Of a stretch of 64,000 nt of DNA, positions 56,001 through 64,000 are shown one piece after another; the first letter of the stretch is position 1; every line of letters begins with the position of its first letter. A model generated the notes under the pieces. The model was given only the letters and a program-made list of their open reading frames with translations, was not told the DNA's origin and searched no databases. Source of the DNA: UTCFX2 sp963827155 (GTDB lineage: Bacteria; Chloroflexota; Anaerolineae; Anaerolineales; UBA4823); assembly GCA_963827155.1 (NCBI GenBank), contig CAWGZV010000002.1, positions 1,302,001-1,366,000 on the forward strand, written 5' to 3'. The position numbers were made by a program, and so were the translations under genes.

Positions 56001-56523
56001 ATGGCTGGCGGAGGCATACTGCTACAAAGGCGAAATGGTTTGCATGCGCGGCCAGCTCGAAGAGGGTATTGTTCTAATCGAGGAAGGCATCGCATCGAGT
56101 TTTTCTCGAGGCGAATATCTGCAGCTTCCCCAAATGCTGAATTTATTAGCGCAGGCGTATTCCAAGGTGGGCGACCTATCTAAAGCATGGGAAAAAATTA
56201 ACATAGCATTTGACACAATGGAAAAGTCCGGTGAGCACAATTGGGAATCTACCATGTACCGGATTCGAGCCTCGCTTCACACCTTTCTGGGTAACTTCAG
56301 TCAAGCCGAGACCGATCTCGAGAAAGCCCTTGAGATCGCCCGCCGGCAAGGCGCCAGGTCCTGGGAGCTGCAGGCCGCGATCGACCTGGCTCGATTGAGG
56401 CAGCAGCAAGGCCGGTTGGACGAAGCCCGGAGCGGGCTTACGGAGGTCTATTCCTGGTTCACCGAGGGATTCGACACGCCAGACTTAAAAAAGGCCCGCG
56501 AGCTCCTGGCTGCTATAGGGTGA
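53019..56523 (+). CDS. BTAD-AAA-TPR transcriptional activator (SARP/LAL-like; three frameshifts)
   Basis: Starts at ATG 53019 after GGGAG (SLEIFLLGQFKL). Three shifts interrupt it: near 53065 (one extra A; true reading KANELTIDL), near 55310 and near 55800. The joined protein is about 1165 residues. Order: winged-helix DNA-binding part with SLRREKLASLLWGES (about 45-110), BTAD domain (AVRLYRGELLPGFYDEWV ... RDLGLEPSPETTRLY), AAA ATPase with Walker A GEAGTGKTS and Walker B LMLVVDDLQWAD, then TPR-like helices to the end (FSQAETDLEKALEIARRQG). Such large regulators couple ATP to activation of nearby operons. Targets are unknown; the helical-repeat gene, MBL hydrolase and Dpp permeases are nearby. 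Confidence 0.82.
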
Positions 56524-56725
56524 CCGGGTTATACTCACATGATCCTTCGCCTTCATATTCCCTTTGTTCGCAAGCCAGCCGCAGGCAGCCAGGCTCACCA
56601 GGCGCTTTCCAGTTTGGCGACCTCGGGTCTGTTCTCACCGATGATGATCGGTTTGATGTCATGAAGATCCTTGTCGTCGATGAGACTGGTTTTCACGTCC
56701 AAATTTATACGCAACAGGAGCGTCC

Positions 56726-57439
56726 ATGAACAATTCTGGCTATTCCGCGGCTCAATTCGCACCTTCAAGCTATGCCCTCATATTGTGGGATGCTGCGATC
56801 CAATCCTACATCAACTGCTATCTTCTCCTAAGACCTCCGCATACCATCCTCATTGACACAGGCAAAGCCGAGCACCTTTCATCACTAATCGGCGCACTGG
56901 GCAGTCTCGGCCTGAAGCCCGAGGATGTCACCCACATTATCGCAACCCACGGTCATCGTGACCATGTTGGCGCAGCCGCCGGTTTCCCAGCCGCTGCCAG
57001 GTTTATCCACCCTCAAGATGTTCCACTGCTGGAAACCACGAACCAGGCGGCGTTCGACCCGAGTCTCCCCGAGAACGGGAAGGTGCTCAGCCTGCGCTGT
57101 GTTCTGCTCGGTCAGCATACCCCCGGGTCGGTCGCGCTCTTTGATCCCCAATCGAAGGCGCTCTTCTGTGGAGACCATATCTGCTTCTTCGGCGATCCGC
57201 TCCCCAGCGATGGACCCATCTCTTATGCCGCAGAGCTGCGCCAGACCACCTGCGAATTCATGCGTGATTGGATGCATGGACCGGATCGATTTGACGATAC
57301 CAACCTCACCCTCAGTCTGAAGGGCCTCGAATATATGCGTGAATTTGAGGCGGATGTCTTGTGCACCGGACACGGTGCGGTTCTGGTGGGAGACATCAAC
57401 CCGTTCCTGATGCAGATCCAGGAAGCTGTAAGCTCATAA
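56726..57439 (+). CDS. MBL-fold metallo-hydrolase
   Basis: 237 residues, start ATG 56726 after AGGAG. The metallo-beta-lactamase signature THGHRDHVGA (HxHxDH) is complete; further ligands are His in LGQHTPGSVALF, Asp in ALFCGDHICF and His in LCTGHGAVLVG. The fold is that of glyoxalase II-like and lactonase-like hydrolases. It starts about 200 bp after the BTAD regulator and is followed by a non-coding stretch and the Dpp permeases. The substrate is unknown. Confidence 0.88.
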   Translation: MNNSGYSAAQFAPSSYALILWDAAIQSYINCYLLLRPPHTILIDTGKAEHLSSLIGALGSLGLKPEDVTHIIATHGHRDHVGAAAGFPAAARFIHPQDVPLLETTNQAAFDPSLPENGKVLSLRCVLLGQHTPGSVALFDPQSKALFCGDHICFFGDPLPSDGPISYAAELRQTTCEFMRDWMHGPDRFDDTNLTLSLKGLEYMREFEADVLCTGHGAVLVGDINPFLMQIQEAVSS

Positions 57440-57761
57440 AGAGCGGAAACCACTGTCTAGAAACCTTCATTCCGTCCCTATTAGATGAACGGCGGTATCA
57501 AATATATGCGGGAAATCCTGCAGCGAATAAACGCGTCTTCGCCGTAGACGGCTATGATGTGAATAGACGAAGTCATCTGCGCCTCGCACGCCATCAGCAG
57601 CCTGGACCAGCGCGGTGTCGTGCGGCTGGTCGGCGCATCCTGCGATATCGGCTCGGTTGAAGCCTTGAAGCTGCTTTTCCTATGAACAATTTTTTGCCCG
57701 AGGAGGTATTAATCATGAAAACCAAAACCTCCTGCCGACCTGCTGCTCTCGATCCAAGCCT
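57440..57761. other. Gap with an unrecognised coding remnant
   Basis: About 57564-57683 reads, in one open frame, DEVICASHAISSLDQRGVV then RLVGASCDIGSVEALKLLF before a TGA. It looks like the C-terminal end of a protein, but I do not recognise it and no start is found. An excellent ribosome site (GAGGAGG, 57701) precedes ATG 57716, whose frame does not enter the permease. The permease N-terminus may therefore be frameshifted. Confidence 0.4.
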
Positions 57762-58853
57762 ATGCCGCCGCTTGTACGCTTCCTGCTCCTCCGTTTGCTC
57801 CTGGTGCCCCTGACCCTGCTGATTGTGACGGTCACGCTGATGGCCTTTCTGACCGCCGTCCCGCCGGAGGTGCGAGCCTATTTATATCTGCCTTACCGAA
57901 CTCAAGATCGTGCGGTCGGGATGAGTATGGATGAGCTGCGCCGTGAGACCGAGCCATATATCAAGCGATTTCACCTGGAAGACCCCTTCCCCGTGCAGTA
58001 CGCCTACTGGATTGAAAGCGTTTTCACCCATGGCGGCGGCTACAGCCCCTCCGTTAAAGGCGATGTGTTCAAAGCTTTGCTGAGGCGGACGCCTGTCACA
58101 GCCGAGCTGACGCTTTATTCCTTACTGCTGTTCATCCCTCTCGGGGTTATGTCTGGTCTGCGCGCTGGCTGGAGGAAGGGTGGACTGCTGGATTTCCGCT
58201 TCCGTTCTGCAGCCTATGTCGCCAGCAGCCTCCCCCCCTTTATCACCGCTTTGGTGCTGCTCGGGATCTTCTACACTTTCTTGGGGTGGTTTCCTCCCGG
58301 ACGCCTGGGATCCGCCCTCGGTCAGGAGGTTCAGTCCCCCGAATTTCATCACTTTATCGGTTTGATGACGATCGACAGCCTGCTCAACCTGCGGTTGGAC
58401 ATATTCATCGACTCGCTCCGCCACCTGGTGCTGCCCGTGGTCACCTTGAGCCTGGTGCATTGGGCTACCCTGGGGCGGATTGTGCGCAGCTCGATCATCT
58501 CCGAGCGCCGTAAAGAATACCTGACGGCTGCCAGAGCGCACGGTATCTCCGAGAGGCGCCTGAAGTGGCGGCATGCCTTGCGCAATGTCCTGAGTCCGGC
58601 CTTATCCAGCTCTGCCCTGGCAGCCGCCTCGCTCTTCACCGGGGTCTTTATGATCGAGATCATCTTCGACTTGAATGGCGTGGCTGAGCTGGTGGTGCAT
58701 GGGACCAGCTCCGGTCTGGATATGCCTCTCGCCATGGGTTTCAGCCTCTATTCGGTCAGCATAGTCTTGATCATTATGTTCGTGCTGGACCTCCTGCGTG
58801 CGATCCTGGACCCTCGTTCACGGGAGGGTATGCTCCATAACGAAACCCGCTAG
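57762..58853 (+). CDS. Dipeptide/oligopeptide ABC transporter permease (DppB/OppB type)
   Basis: 363 residues. A first helix (FLLLRLLLVPLTLLIVTVTL), a periplasmic loop containing HLEDPFPVQYAYWIESV, and the binding-protein-dependent permease signature near RAHGISERRLKWRHALRNV (EAA loop). It forms the membrane channel with the DppC-type protein encoded 210 bp downstream. No binding protein or ATPase genes are in the window; they may be elsewhere or lost. Start by ORF length; a better ribosome site lies 46 bp upstream in another frame. Confidence 0.85.
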   Translation: MPPLVRFLLLRLLLVPLTLLIVTVTLMAFLTAVPPEVRAYLYLPYRTQDRAVGMSMDELRRETEPYIKRFHLEDPFPVQYAYWIESVFTHGGGYSPSVKGDVFKALLRRTPVTAELTLYSLLLFIPLGVMSGLRAGWRKGGLLDFRFRSAAYVASSLPPFITALVLLGIFYTFLGWFPPGRLGSALGQEVQSPEFHHFIGLMTIDSLLNLRLDIFIDSLRHLVLPVVTLSLVHWATLGRIVRSSIISERRKEYLTAARAHGISERRLKWRHALRNVLSPALSSSALAAASLFTGVFMIEIIFDLNGVAELVVHGTSSGLDMPLAMGFSLYSVSIVLIIMFVLDLLRAILDPRSREGMLHNETR

Positions 58854-59062
58854 CAGCCAGCTGCCCGGTGGGATTGGTAGATTGCCCTGCAGGATCGACC
58901 GAAGCAGAAATTAATGGGGCTGGGTGAAGCCCGGGATCTAATCGGGATCACGAATAGGCTGGCGGACCAGAAGAAAATTATCGGCGTGCATGCGCTGAAT
59001 GGCGGGTGTGGGTAAATCCGCTGGTTTGATCTGGGACAGGTGCAAGTCTGACGGGTAAGGCG

Positions 59063-60911
59063 ATGGAAAAACAAGAAGCGATCGATTTCATCATAGCCGC
59101 GCTGGAAAACGGCCACAGCCCGGAGGAGATCAGCACGGTGCTCAGCCGCAAACTAAAGGCGCCGGTCGACCTGGTGGCAAAATTTGTCCGGCTGACGAAG
59201 CAGAACTATGAGCAGTCAGGAGCTGCCCATGGGCTCCAGGCAGAAGCAAGCCCCAGACGATCATCCCAAGGATCCCAGCCATTCATCCAAAAACCGACGC
59301 CGCCCGCCCAAGCACCGCAGCCAACTGCCCAAAAACCGACGCCGCCTCTCCAAAGACCGCAGCCAATTACCCAAGGATCGCAGCCAGCAGGTCAAAGACC
59401 GCCTGCCAACAGCCCAAGAGCCCCAGCCATCCCTCCAAAAACCGCCGCCGCCCACCCAAGGTTCACAGCCATTCCATCCAAAAACCGACGCCGCCTGTCC
59501 AAGGACCGCAGCCATTCATCCAAAAACCGACGCCGCCCCTCCAAGCACAACAGCCAACTGCCCAAAGACCGCAGCCAACTGCCCAAATCCCGCCGCCAAC
59601 TGCCCAAGGGCCCCAGCCAACTGCCCAAGGGCCCCAGCCATCCCTCCAAAAACCGACGCCGCCTCGTCCAAGGATCACAGTCATCCGCTCCAAATACCGA
59701 CGCCGCCCCTCCAAGCAAAACAGCCAACTGCCCAAAGACCGCAGCCATTCTTTCAAGGATCCCAGCCGTCAGCCCAAAGACCCCAGCCGGCGCTCTACTC
59801 CGCCAGACCCTCCGCTGCCAGCACACCGTCCGCGGCATTTGGACCGCCGCTGGCGGCTTCTGCGCAAGCGCCAGCCTCAGTCAGCCAAAAGCCTCGCGCA
59901 GTTAGCCTCAAACCGGCTGCTTATTCCGCTTCACCCGCTCGGACCTGGAAAATCCGCCTACCAGCTCTGGGGAAAAATCTGTCAATCTGGATGGGTTCAT
60001 GGATGGTTGGATTATTCCTCCTGACCGCCTGGGCGGCGCCGCTGCTCGCGCCGCCCGATCCTGACAGCGAATTCTCCACCTACAAAGCCACCGATCAGAT
60101 CAACCGATACATCCCCATTCCGCCAAACGCAGAGCTCATCCTCGGGGGCGTTCCCGATTCGAAAAATCATCGTCAGCTGGACGTCTGGTATTCGGTGGTT
60201 TGGGGAACCCGCTCAGCGCTGCGGTTTGGCATCCTGGTGGTGCTGCTGACCGGTGCATTCGGCGTCATCCTGGGTGGGGTCAGCGCTTATCTTGGGGGTT
60301 TGCCCAACACCCTGGTGATGGGCTTCACCGATGCCTTCCTGGCCTTTCCGGTCATCGCCGGCGTGGTCTTCTTCAAGAATTACATCCTGATGCTGCTCCG
60401 CAGTTCAGGCGCTCTGATCTACTGGAACAGCATGGTTTACATCGAGTCGCCCAGCGCCTGGCAGACCTATCTAACCAAGCTGGACCCGCTGCTGATCGCC
60501 TTTATCTTTTTTACCTGGGTGCCTTACGCTCGCTTGATGAACAGCGTGGTGTTGAGCGCTCGTCAAGCAGAATATATCCTGGCATCGCGTTCCCTGGGCG
60601 CCGGTCATCTGCGCCTGATCTTTCGCCACCTCATTCCCAACGCCATCTCACCGGCGATCATCCTGGCAGCGCGGGACGTGGGCTATCTGGTGCTGCTGCA
60701 GGCTGGCTTCACCTTCATCGGTCTGAGCCAGGGCTCAGAGTGGGGCGTGCTGCTCTCGCTGGGCCGGAACTACGTCATCGGAGTGGGGGGCAATCCCTTC
60801 ACCTGGTGGTGGACCTACTTACCGGCTACCCTGGCGATTGTGCTGTTCGGCGTTGGGTGGAACCTGCTGGGCGATGGACTGAACAACCGGCTGAATCCAC
60901 ACCAATCCTGA
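59063..60911 (+). CDS. DppC-type permease with helical N-terminal domain and heptapeptide-repeat linker (frameshifts)
   Basis: The natural start is ATG 59063: MEKQEAIDFIIAALENG and VLSRKLKAPVDLVAKFV form a small helical domain of about 50 residues. It is followed by a Pro/Gln linker of about 24 heptapeptides with consensus QPxxQxP (QPTAQRP, QPFIQKP). The repeat frame shifts three times (near 59400, 59470 and 59650) before joining the permease frame. From about 59960 the protein is a DppC permease: WMVGLFLLTAWAAPLLAPP, the EAA loop ASRSLGAGHLRLIFRHL and LQAGFTFIGLSQGSEWG. DppC proteins normally have only a short cytoplasmic N-terminus, so the extension is unusual. Real length about 615 residues. 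Confidence 0.78.
59276..59790 (+). repeat. 21-bp tandem repeat coding for QPxxQxP heptapeptides
   Basis: About 24 degenerate 21-bp units such as CAGCCAACTGCCCAAAGACCG. Because no unit contains a stop in any forward frame, all three frames stay open across about 515 bp, which makes ORF finders choose a false start at 59208. Confidence 0.85.
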
Positions 60912-60989
60912 GCAGTCAGCCAGAATGAATAAAATGGAACGCTGCTTGCGCTCATCAGGTTGAAGAAGACCCTGGATTCTACAAGCTAT

Positions 60990-61075
60990 TTAACCGCAGA
61001 GTGCGCGAAGAACGCGAAGGTCATTTTTTCCATATTAAAACTTAGCGACCTTGGCGTCCTTCGCGGTTCAATCTT
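60990..61075. repeat. Palindromic repeat family C between convergent genes
   Basis: TTTAACCGCAGAGTGCGCG at the left and GGCGTCCTTCGCGGTTCAATC at the right pair imperfectly. It sits between the 3' ends of the DppC gene (+) and the HAAS gene (-) and may terminate both. Confidence 0.75.
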
Positions 61076-62098
61076 TTACCGATCCCCTGCCAGCTTCTTG
61101 AAGATCCAGACAAAATCCTTCACGATCTCCACCGCGCTGCCGAACACGCCGAGCACCAGGGCGATGCGCAGCAGGGTGTTGAGCAGATTCGCCAGCGCCG
61201 CCGTGCCCTGCAGGTCGCCAGGCCAGGAAGCCAGAGCCGCGGGAGACAGGTCGAGCAGCGAAGGGCCGCGCAGCATCGCCGTCAGGATCCCAATCGCCAG
61301 CACCTTGATGAGCACGTCGAAGAGCCGCGTGCCAACCGTCCAGCGTCGGGTCCGGATCAGCGCCAGGCTCAGCCCGATCTGCATCAGCCACTGCACGTTC
61401 AGCCAGGGCAGGTAGGCGAAGAAAGCCTCCGAGAGGATCGGGAAGGAGACGATGCTGTCCGGATCGTTCAGGCTGGGCGTGTAGCGGAAGACCTCCGGGT
61501 AGAAATTGAAGATCACCAGCGCCGCGAAGGTGAAGAGGATCGTAGCGACCTGGCCCCAGAAGCTGACCTCGTCTGAGGCGGTTTGTTTGACCAGCTCAGT
61601 GGGGTCCCAATTCTCAGGCTCGTCTTTAAAATTCGGGCGCTGGCTGGCAGGCAGGACGCGCTCCAGGACCAGGAAGACCAGCACGATATTGCCGAAAGCC
61701 GCGATCGCGGTCTCGTAGTAGCTCCCAACCGAACGCGCGATCGTCGCAAGAAGCTCCTTGAAGCTCTGCTCCCCGCTGAAGACGGCCGCGCCCAGCCCCA
61801 CCAGCGCCAGGGCGGCGAGCACCCCCAGGACGATTTTAAGGACAAGGGAGAAGACGGGATAGAGCTGCGGGCCGATCAGATAGTGTTCGGGCAGGTAGGT
61901 GGCTGCCACGCGCTCCGGCGAGCCGTATTCCCGCAGCAGCTCCATCGCCATGGCTTCATCCGCCGGGCGGCCTTCCCGTTGGCTGCGCTCCTCGAGCATA
62001 TCCATTAAAATCGAGCGGATCTCCGAGCCGATATCCTTGCGCATGCGCGGCGGCAGACGCTTCGCCACATCTTTTACGTACAGGTTGATCAGTTCCAT
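61076..62098 (-). CDS. HAAS-domain membrane protein
   Basis: 340 residues. The N-terminal cytoplasmic part (about 1-90) is helical: MELINLYVKDVAKRLPPRM and EIRSILMDMLEER are the HAAS domain (HTH-associated alpha-alpha superhelix) that accompanies PadR regulators. GSPERVAATYLP ends it. The rest has about seven membrane helices (VLKIVLGVLAALALVGLGA, AAFGNIVLVFLVLE, VATILFTFAALVIFNF). It lies 11 bp after padR, so the two form an operon; the pair probably senses membrane or small-molecule stress and relieves PadR repression. Confidence 0.85.
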   Translation of the reverse strand: MELINLYVKDVAKRLPPRMRKDIGSEIRSILMDMLEERSQREGRPADEAMAMELLREYGSPERVAATYLPEHYLIGPQLYPVFSLVLKIVLGVLAALALVGLGAAVFSGEQSFKELLATIARSVGSYYETAIAAFGNIVLVFLVLERVLPASQRPNFKDEPENWDPTELVKQTASDEVSFWGQVATILFTFAALVIFNFYPEVFRYTPSLNDPDSIVSFPILSEAFFAYLPWLNVQWLMQIGLSLALIRTRRWTVGTRLFDVLIKVLAIGILTAMLRGPSLLDLSPAALASWPGDLQGTAALANLLNTLLRIALVLGVFGSAVEIVKDFVWIFKKLAGDR

Positions 62099-62109
62099 CT
62101 TCTACCTCC

Positions 62110-62448
62110 TTACGCTTTCAGCATCGCGTCCATCATCTGGACGAGGCTCTTCCATTCGGCGATCATCGCGGGCAGCGCCTTGCGCCCCTGGCGGCTCAGG
62201 ACGTAGTAGCGCCGGGGCCGGTCGCGCTCCACCCGCCAGTTGGATTCCAGCAGCCCCTGGGTCTCCAGCCGGCGCAGCAGCGGGTAGAGGGTGCCCTGGT
62301 CGATCTCAAGCCCGAGCTCAGAAAGCCGCTTGAGCAGCGAATAGCCGTACTGCTCTTGCTCGAGCTGGCTGAGCGCCGCCAGGACGATCACACCGCGGCG
62401 CAGCTCCAGGGTGATGTTCTCCAATTGAGATTTTTCAGTGTTTGTCAT
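62110..62448 (-). CDS. PadR-family transcriptional repressor
   Basis: 112 residues, a normal PadR of the short class. The winged helix runs LRRGVIVLAALSQLEQEQYG, YSLLKRLSELGLEIDQGTL, YPLLRRLETQGLLESNW and RPRRYYVLSRQG; the C-terminal dimerisation helix is short. Two adjacent inverted repeats directly upstream are candidate binding sites. Autoregulation together with the HAAS gene is likely. Confidence 0.92.
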   Translation of the reverse strand: MTNTEKSQLENITLELRRGVIVLAALSQLEQEQYGYSLLKRLSELGLEIDQGTLYPLLRRLETQGLLESNWRVERDRPRRYYVLSRQGRKALPAMIAEWKSLVQMMDAMLKA

Positions 62449-62450
62449 CT

Positions 62451-62489
62451 TATACTCTATGGTAGAGTATACTGTGTATTATACAGTAT
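62451..62489. promoter_or_regulatory. Double PadR-type operator
   Basis: TATACTCTA tgg TAGAGTATA (62451-62471) is a perfect 9-bp inverted repeat. ATACTGT, 7 nt and ACAGTAT (62469-62489) is a second one sharing three bases with it. They begin 3 bp upstream of the padR start, where PadR proteins usually bind. Confidence 0.7.
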
Positions 62490-62628
62490 GTCAAGAGGGT
62501 TAAAGTGAACAATTGTTGAAAGAAAAAGAATTAACACAGAGACACCGGGGCTAATAAAAAAACACTGTCTCTCTGTTTTGGATTTTTTTCGCATATAATT
62601 CCCGATGAGACCGACTGGGAGGGAAATC

Positions 62629-63594
62629 ATGAAGCCGCACCGCCTCATCTTCACCATCTTCTTGCTCGCACTCACCACCGGCTGCACACCCGCCGCGGCC
62701 CCAACGCCGCGGGTAATCGTGGTCACCCAGGAGGTGCTGGTGACCCGCGAGCTGAGCACCCCCACCCCGGCAGTGCTGGTGGTGACCCCAACCCCGCTCC
62801 CAACCCAACCGCCCGCTCCCAACGTATCCATCGAACCGCGCTCGCATGAGTGGGTGGATTTCGGCGGGCTGTGCCTGCGCCCAGACAACCTCCCATCGGG
62901 CGTGCAGGTCAACCCGGACCCAGAGACGGTCCAGGCTGCCCGGGCGGAGATTGTGAAAGGCCTCTGGCGGCTGGTGGATCTTAGCGGCTCGCAAGCCGAC
63001 CTCATCCCCGGTTTTTCGACCTACGAGCGCTTCGAGCAGGGCATCCAGATGGGCACCCTGCTGCGCGGACCGCTCATCCCGGTCGGCAAACAGCCGCCCC
63101 GCAGCGACCCGTGGAGCTTCAAGCAGGCGGACCCGGTCGAGCTGTGGAAGAAAGCTCACCCGGGCGTTAAATTCGGCGGGGTTGACCTGCGGACAATCTG
63201 CCTCGAGTTCTACCCACCCTACGAGTTCGAGGCCGAAAAGAAGCTGTCCGAAAACCCGAGCTACGTGCACCTGGTCGGCGGCGTCAGCCACGCGATTTTC
63301 TATCTGGACGATGTCCTCGGCGCCCCGCGGCTGGTGATTAAGCTGTATGCAAATCCTTACCCTGGGCAGCGGGATTACAAAGTGCTGGTCGGCTTCGACC
63401 CGGCAAACACCCCCGAGCAGGACGCCCTGGCGGCGAACGAGCACCTGGGCGCGCTGGTCGCGACCCTGAATACCGTGCTGTGGGGTCCGATGGACGGCGA
63501 TGGCGAGCAGGAATTCGGCTACAATCCGCAGAACTCTGATCCCTTGCCGGTGGAGGTTTTCCAGAAAATGAGGGTATTTGTCGCGACCCCATAA
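62629..63594 (+). CDS. Lipoprotein of unknown function
   Basis: 321 residues from ATG 62629, 8 nt after GGAGGG; an in-frame ATG 24 bp upstream is less well placed. The lipobox is LTTGC, followed by a Pro/Thr/Val linker (about 20-65) with repeats TPTPAVLVV and TPTPLPTQ. The mature part reads LCLRPDNLPSGVQVNPDPE, STYERFEQGIQMGTLLRGP and LGALVATLNTVLWGPMDGD; I do not recognise a domain. It is divergent from padR, with a TATAAT at 62594-62599, and may be controlled by it. Confidence 0.75.
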   Translation: MKPHRLIFTIFLLALTTGCTPAAAPTPRVIVVTQEVLVTRELSTPTPAVLVVTPTPLPTQPPAPNVSIEPRSHEWVDFGGLCLRPDNLPSGVQVNPDPETVQAARAEIVKGLWRLVDLSGSQADLIPGFSTYERFEQGIQMGTLLRGPLIPVGKQPPRSDPWSFKQADPVELWKKAHPGVKFGGVDLRTICLEFYPPYEFEAEKKLSENPSYVHLVGGVSHAIFYLDDVLGAPRLVIKLYANPYPGQRDYKVLVGFDPANTPEQDALAANEHLGALVATLNTVLWGPMDGDGEQEFGYNPQNSDPLPVEVFQKMRVFVATP

Positions 63595-63596
63595 AA

Positions 63597-63682
63597 TAAT
63601 CTAACGCGAAGGCGCAAAGACCGCAAAGGGTTTCAAAATAATCTTGGCGTGCTTCGCGTCTTTGCGCTGATAATCCTTAGCA
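63597..63682. repeat. Palindromic repeat family C, complete copy
   Basis: TAACGCGAAGGCGCAAAGACC at the left and GGCGTGCTTCGCGTCTTTGCG at the right pair imperfectly. It fills the gap between the lipoprotein and the Staygreen homologue. Confidence 0.75.
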
Positions 63683-63701
63683 CCTTAAATCCTCACCTCC
63701 A

Positions 63702-64000
63702 ATGAAGAACCTTAAGCCCTCAAAACTCACCGTCCAATTCCTGCCTGGCGCTCAACCAGACGGACCGATTCTGCCGCGCCGCTACACGCTGACGCATTCC
63801 GATTCCACTGGCGAGCTCCTGCTCTCGATCGGGCTGGAGTTCAACCGCCCCCAAATCAGCGGCTGGTACACCCGCCTGATGCGCGACGAGGTGCTGGCGG
63901 AATGGATAGACAGCTCCAAAGGCGCCCCTCCCCGCCTCGGAAATCCTGGAGAGATCTCTCCTGCCCCTGGCGAACCGGCGTCAATTGAAACAGCGCTGGA
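63702..64000 (+). CDS. Staygreen (SGR)-family protein, 3' end outside window
   Basis: The first 99 codons of a gene, start ATG 63702. KLTVQFLPGAQPDGPI, LPRRYTLTHSDSTGELLL, SIGLEFNRPQISGWYTRLM and RDEVLAEW match the Staygreen domain known from plants and from some non-photosynthetic bacteria. Plant SGR removes Mg from chlorophyll a; bacterial homologues have been reported active in vitro (from memory, including an Anaerolineae sequence). The natural role in a non-photosynthetic host is not known. The C-terminus cannot be judged. Confidence 0.85.
   Translation, partial: MKNLKPSKLTVQFLPGAQPDGPILPRRYTLTHSDSTGELLLSIGLEFNRPQISGWYTRLMRDEVLAEWIDSSKGAPPRLGNPGEISPAPGEPASIETAL

Noticed and set aside
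59208..59960. Start of the DppC gene at 59208
   Set aside because: That ATG reads the heptapeptide tract out of register (RRRLSKDR-like peptide). The frame starting at 59063 gives a sensible helical domain and in-register QPxxQxP units.
1..64000. rRNA, tRNA, prophage or integron genes
   Set aside because: No rRNA-like conserved stretch, tRNA cloverleaf, integrase, capsid or attC-like array was recognised.

Overview
The window looks like a 64 kb piece of a Chloroflexota genome, probably Anaerolineae-like (inference). Supporting signs are many Rbs/Liv-type ABC importers with Ala/Pro/Thr-rich lipoprotein linkers, large secreted repeat proteins ending in a hydrophobic tail plus lysine (LPVLLK type), a bacterial Staygreen homologue, a BTAD-AAA-TPR regulator, and dense intergenic palindromic repeats. 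No rRNA, tRNA or CRISPR array was seen.

Layout. 1-1536: truncated DHA2-type MFS exporter (-). 1.7-2.7 kb: dispersed repeat and a decayed transposase. 2972-6395: secreted NHL-repeat propeller. 6.9-17.2 kb (-): catabolic operon with a Liv-type importer, an M24 peptidase-fold hydrolase, three luciferase-like oxidoreductases and a Gfo/Idh/MocA dehydrogenase, with an IclR regulator and a divergent cysteine-synthase-like enzyme at its head. 19.7-25.6 kb: secreted three-repeat protein, CBS protein, lipoprotein of Cys/His modules, membrane protein, M48 protease. 25.8-27.2 kb: an apparently complete IS110 element. 27.5-30.1 kb: MerR regulator and VWA protein. 30.2-49.2 kb (-): sugar/sugar-acid locus with two complete Rbs-type importers (one with a tandemly duplicated binding protein), KDG kinase, KDPG aldolase, SDR, RraA-type aldolase, M24 hydrolase, IclR regulator and small accessory genes. 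49.5-52.8 kb: two repeat proteins. 53.0-56.5 kb: BTAD-AAA-TPR regulator. 56.7-60.9 kb: MBL hydrolase and Dpp-type permease pair. 61.1-64 kb: PadR/HAAS pair, lipoprotein, start of a Staygreen homologue.

Most notable: the IS110 element can be delimited to the base. Its 5' non-coding end folds into two hairpins as expected of a bridge RNA. The first hairpin carries a 9-nt stretch identical to one half of the real insertion site and an 8-nt stretch that pairs (with two G.U wobbles) to the other half. Joining the element's ends recreates TTGACA-N17-TATGAT. The guide-target match is therefore readable from this window alone. The target lies inside a dispersed repeat (CCACAGAGACACAGAG type) present in further copies here.

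Several genes are broken by single-base frameshifts (NHL protein, Liv binding protein, three-repeat protein, M48, BTAD regulator, DppC). The sugar locus is clean. I annotate these as single genes with frameshifts; sequencing error and real decay cannot be separated from sequence alone.
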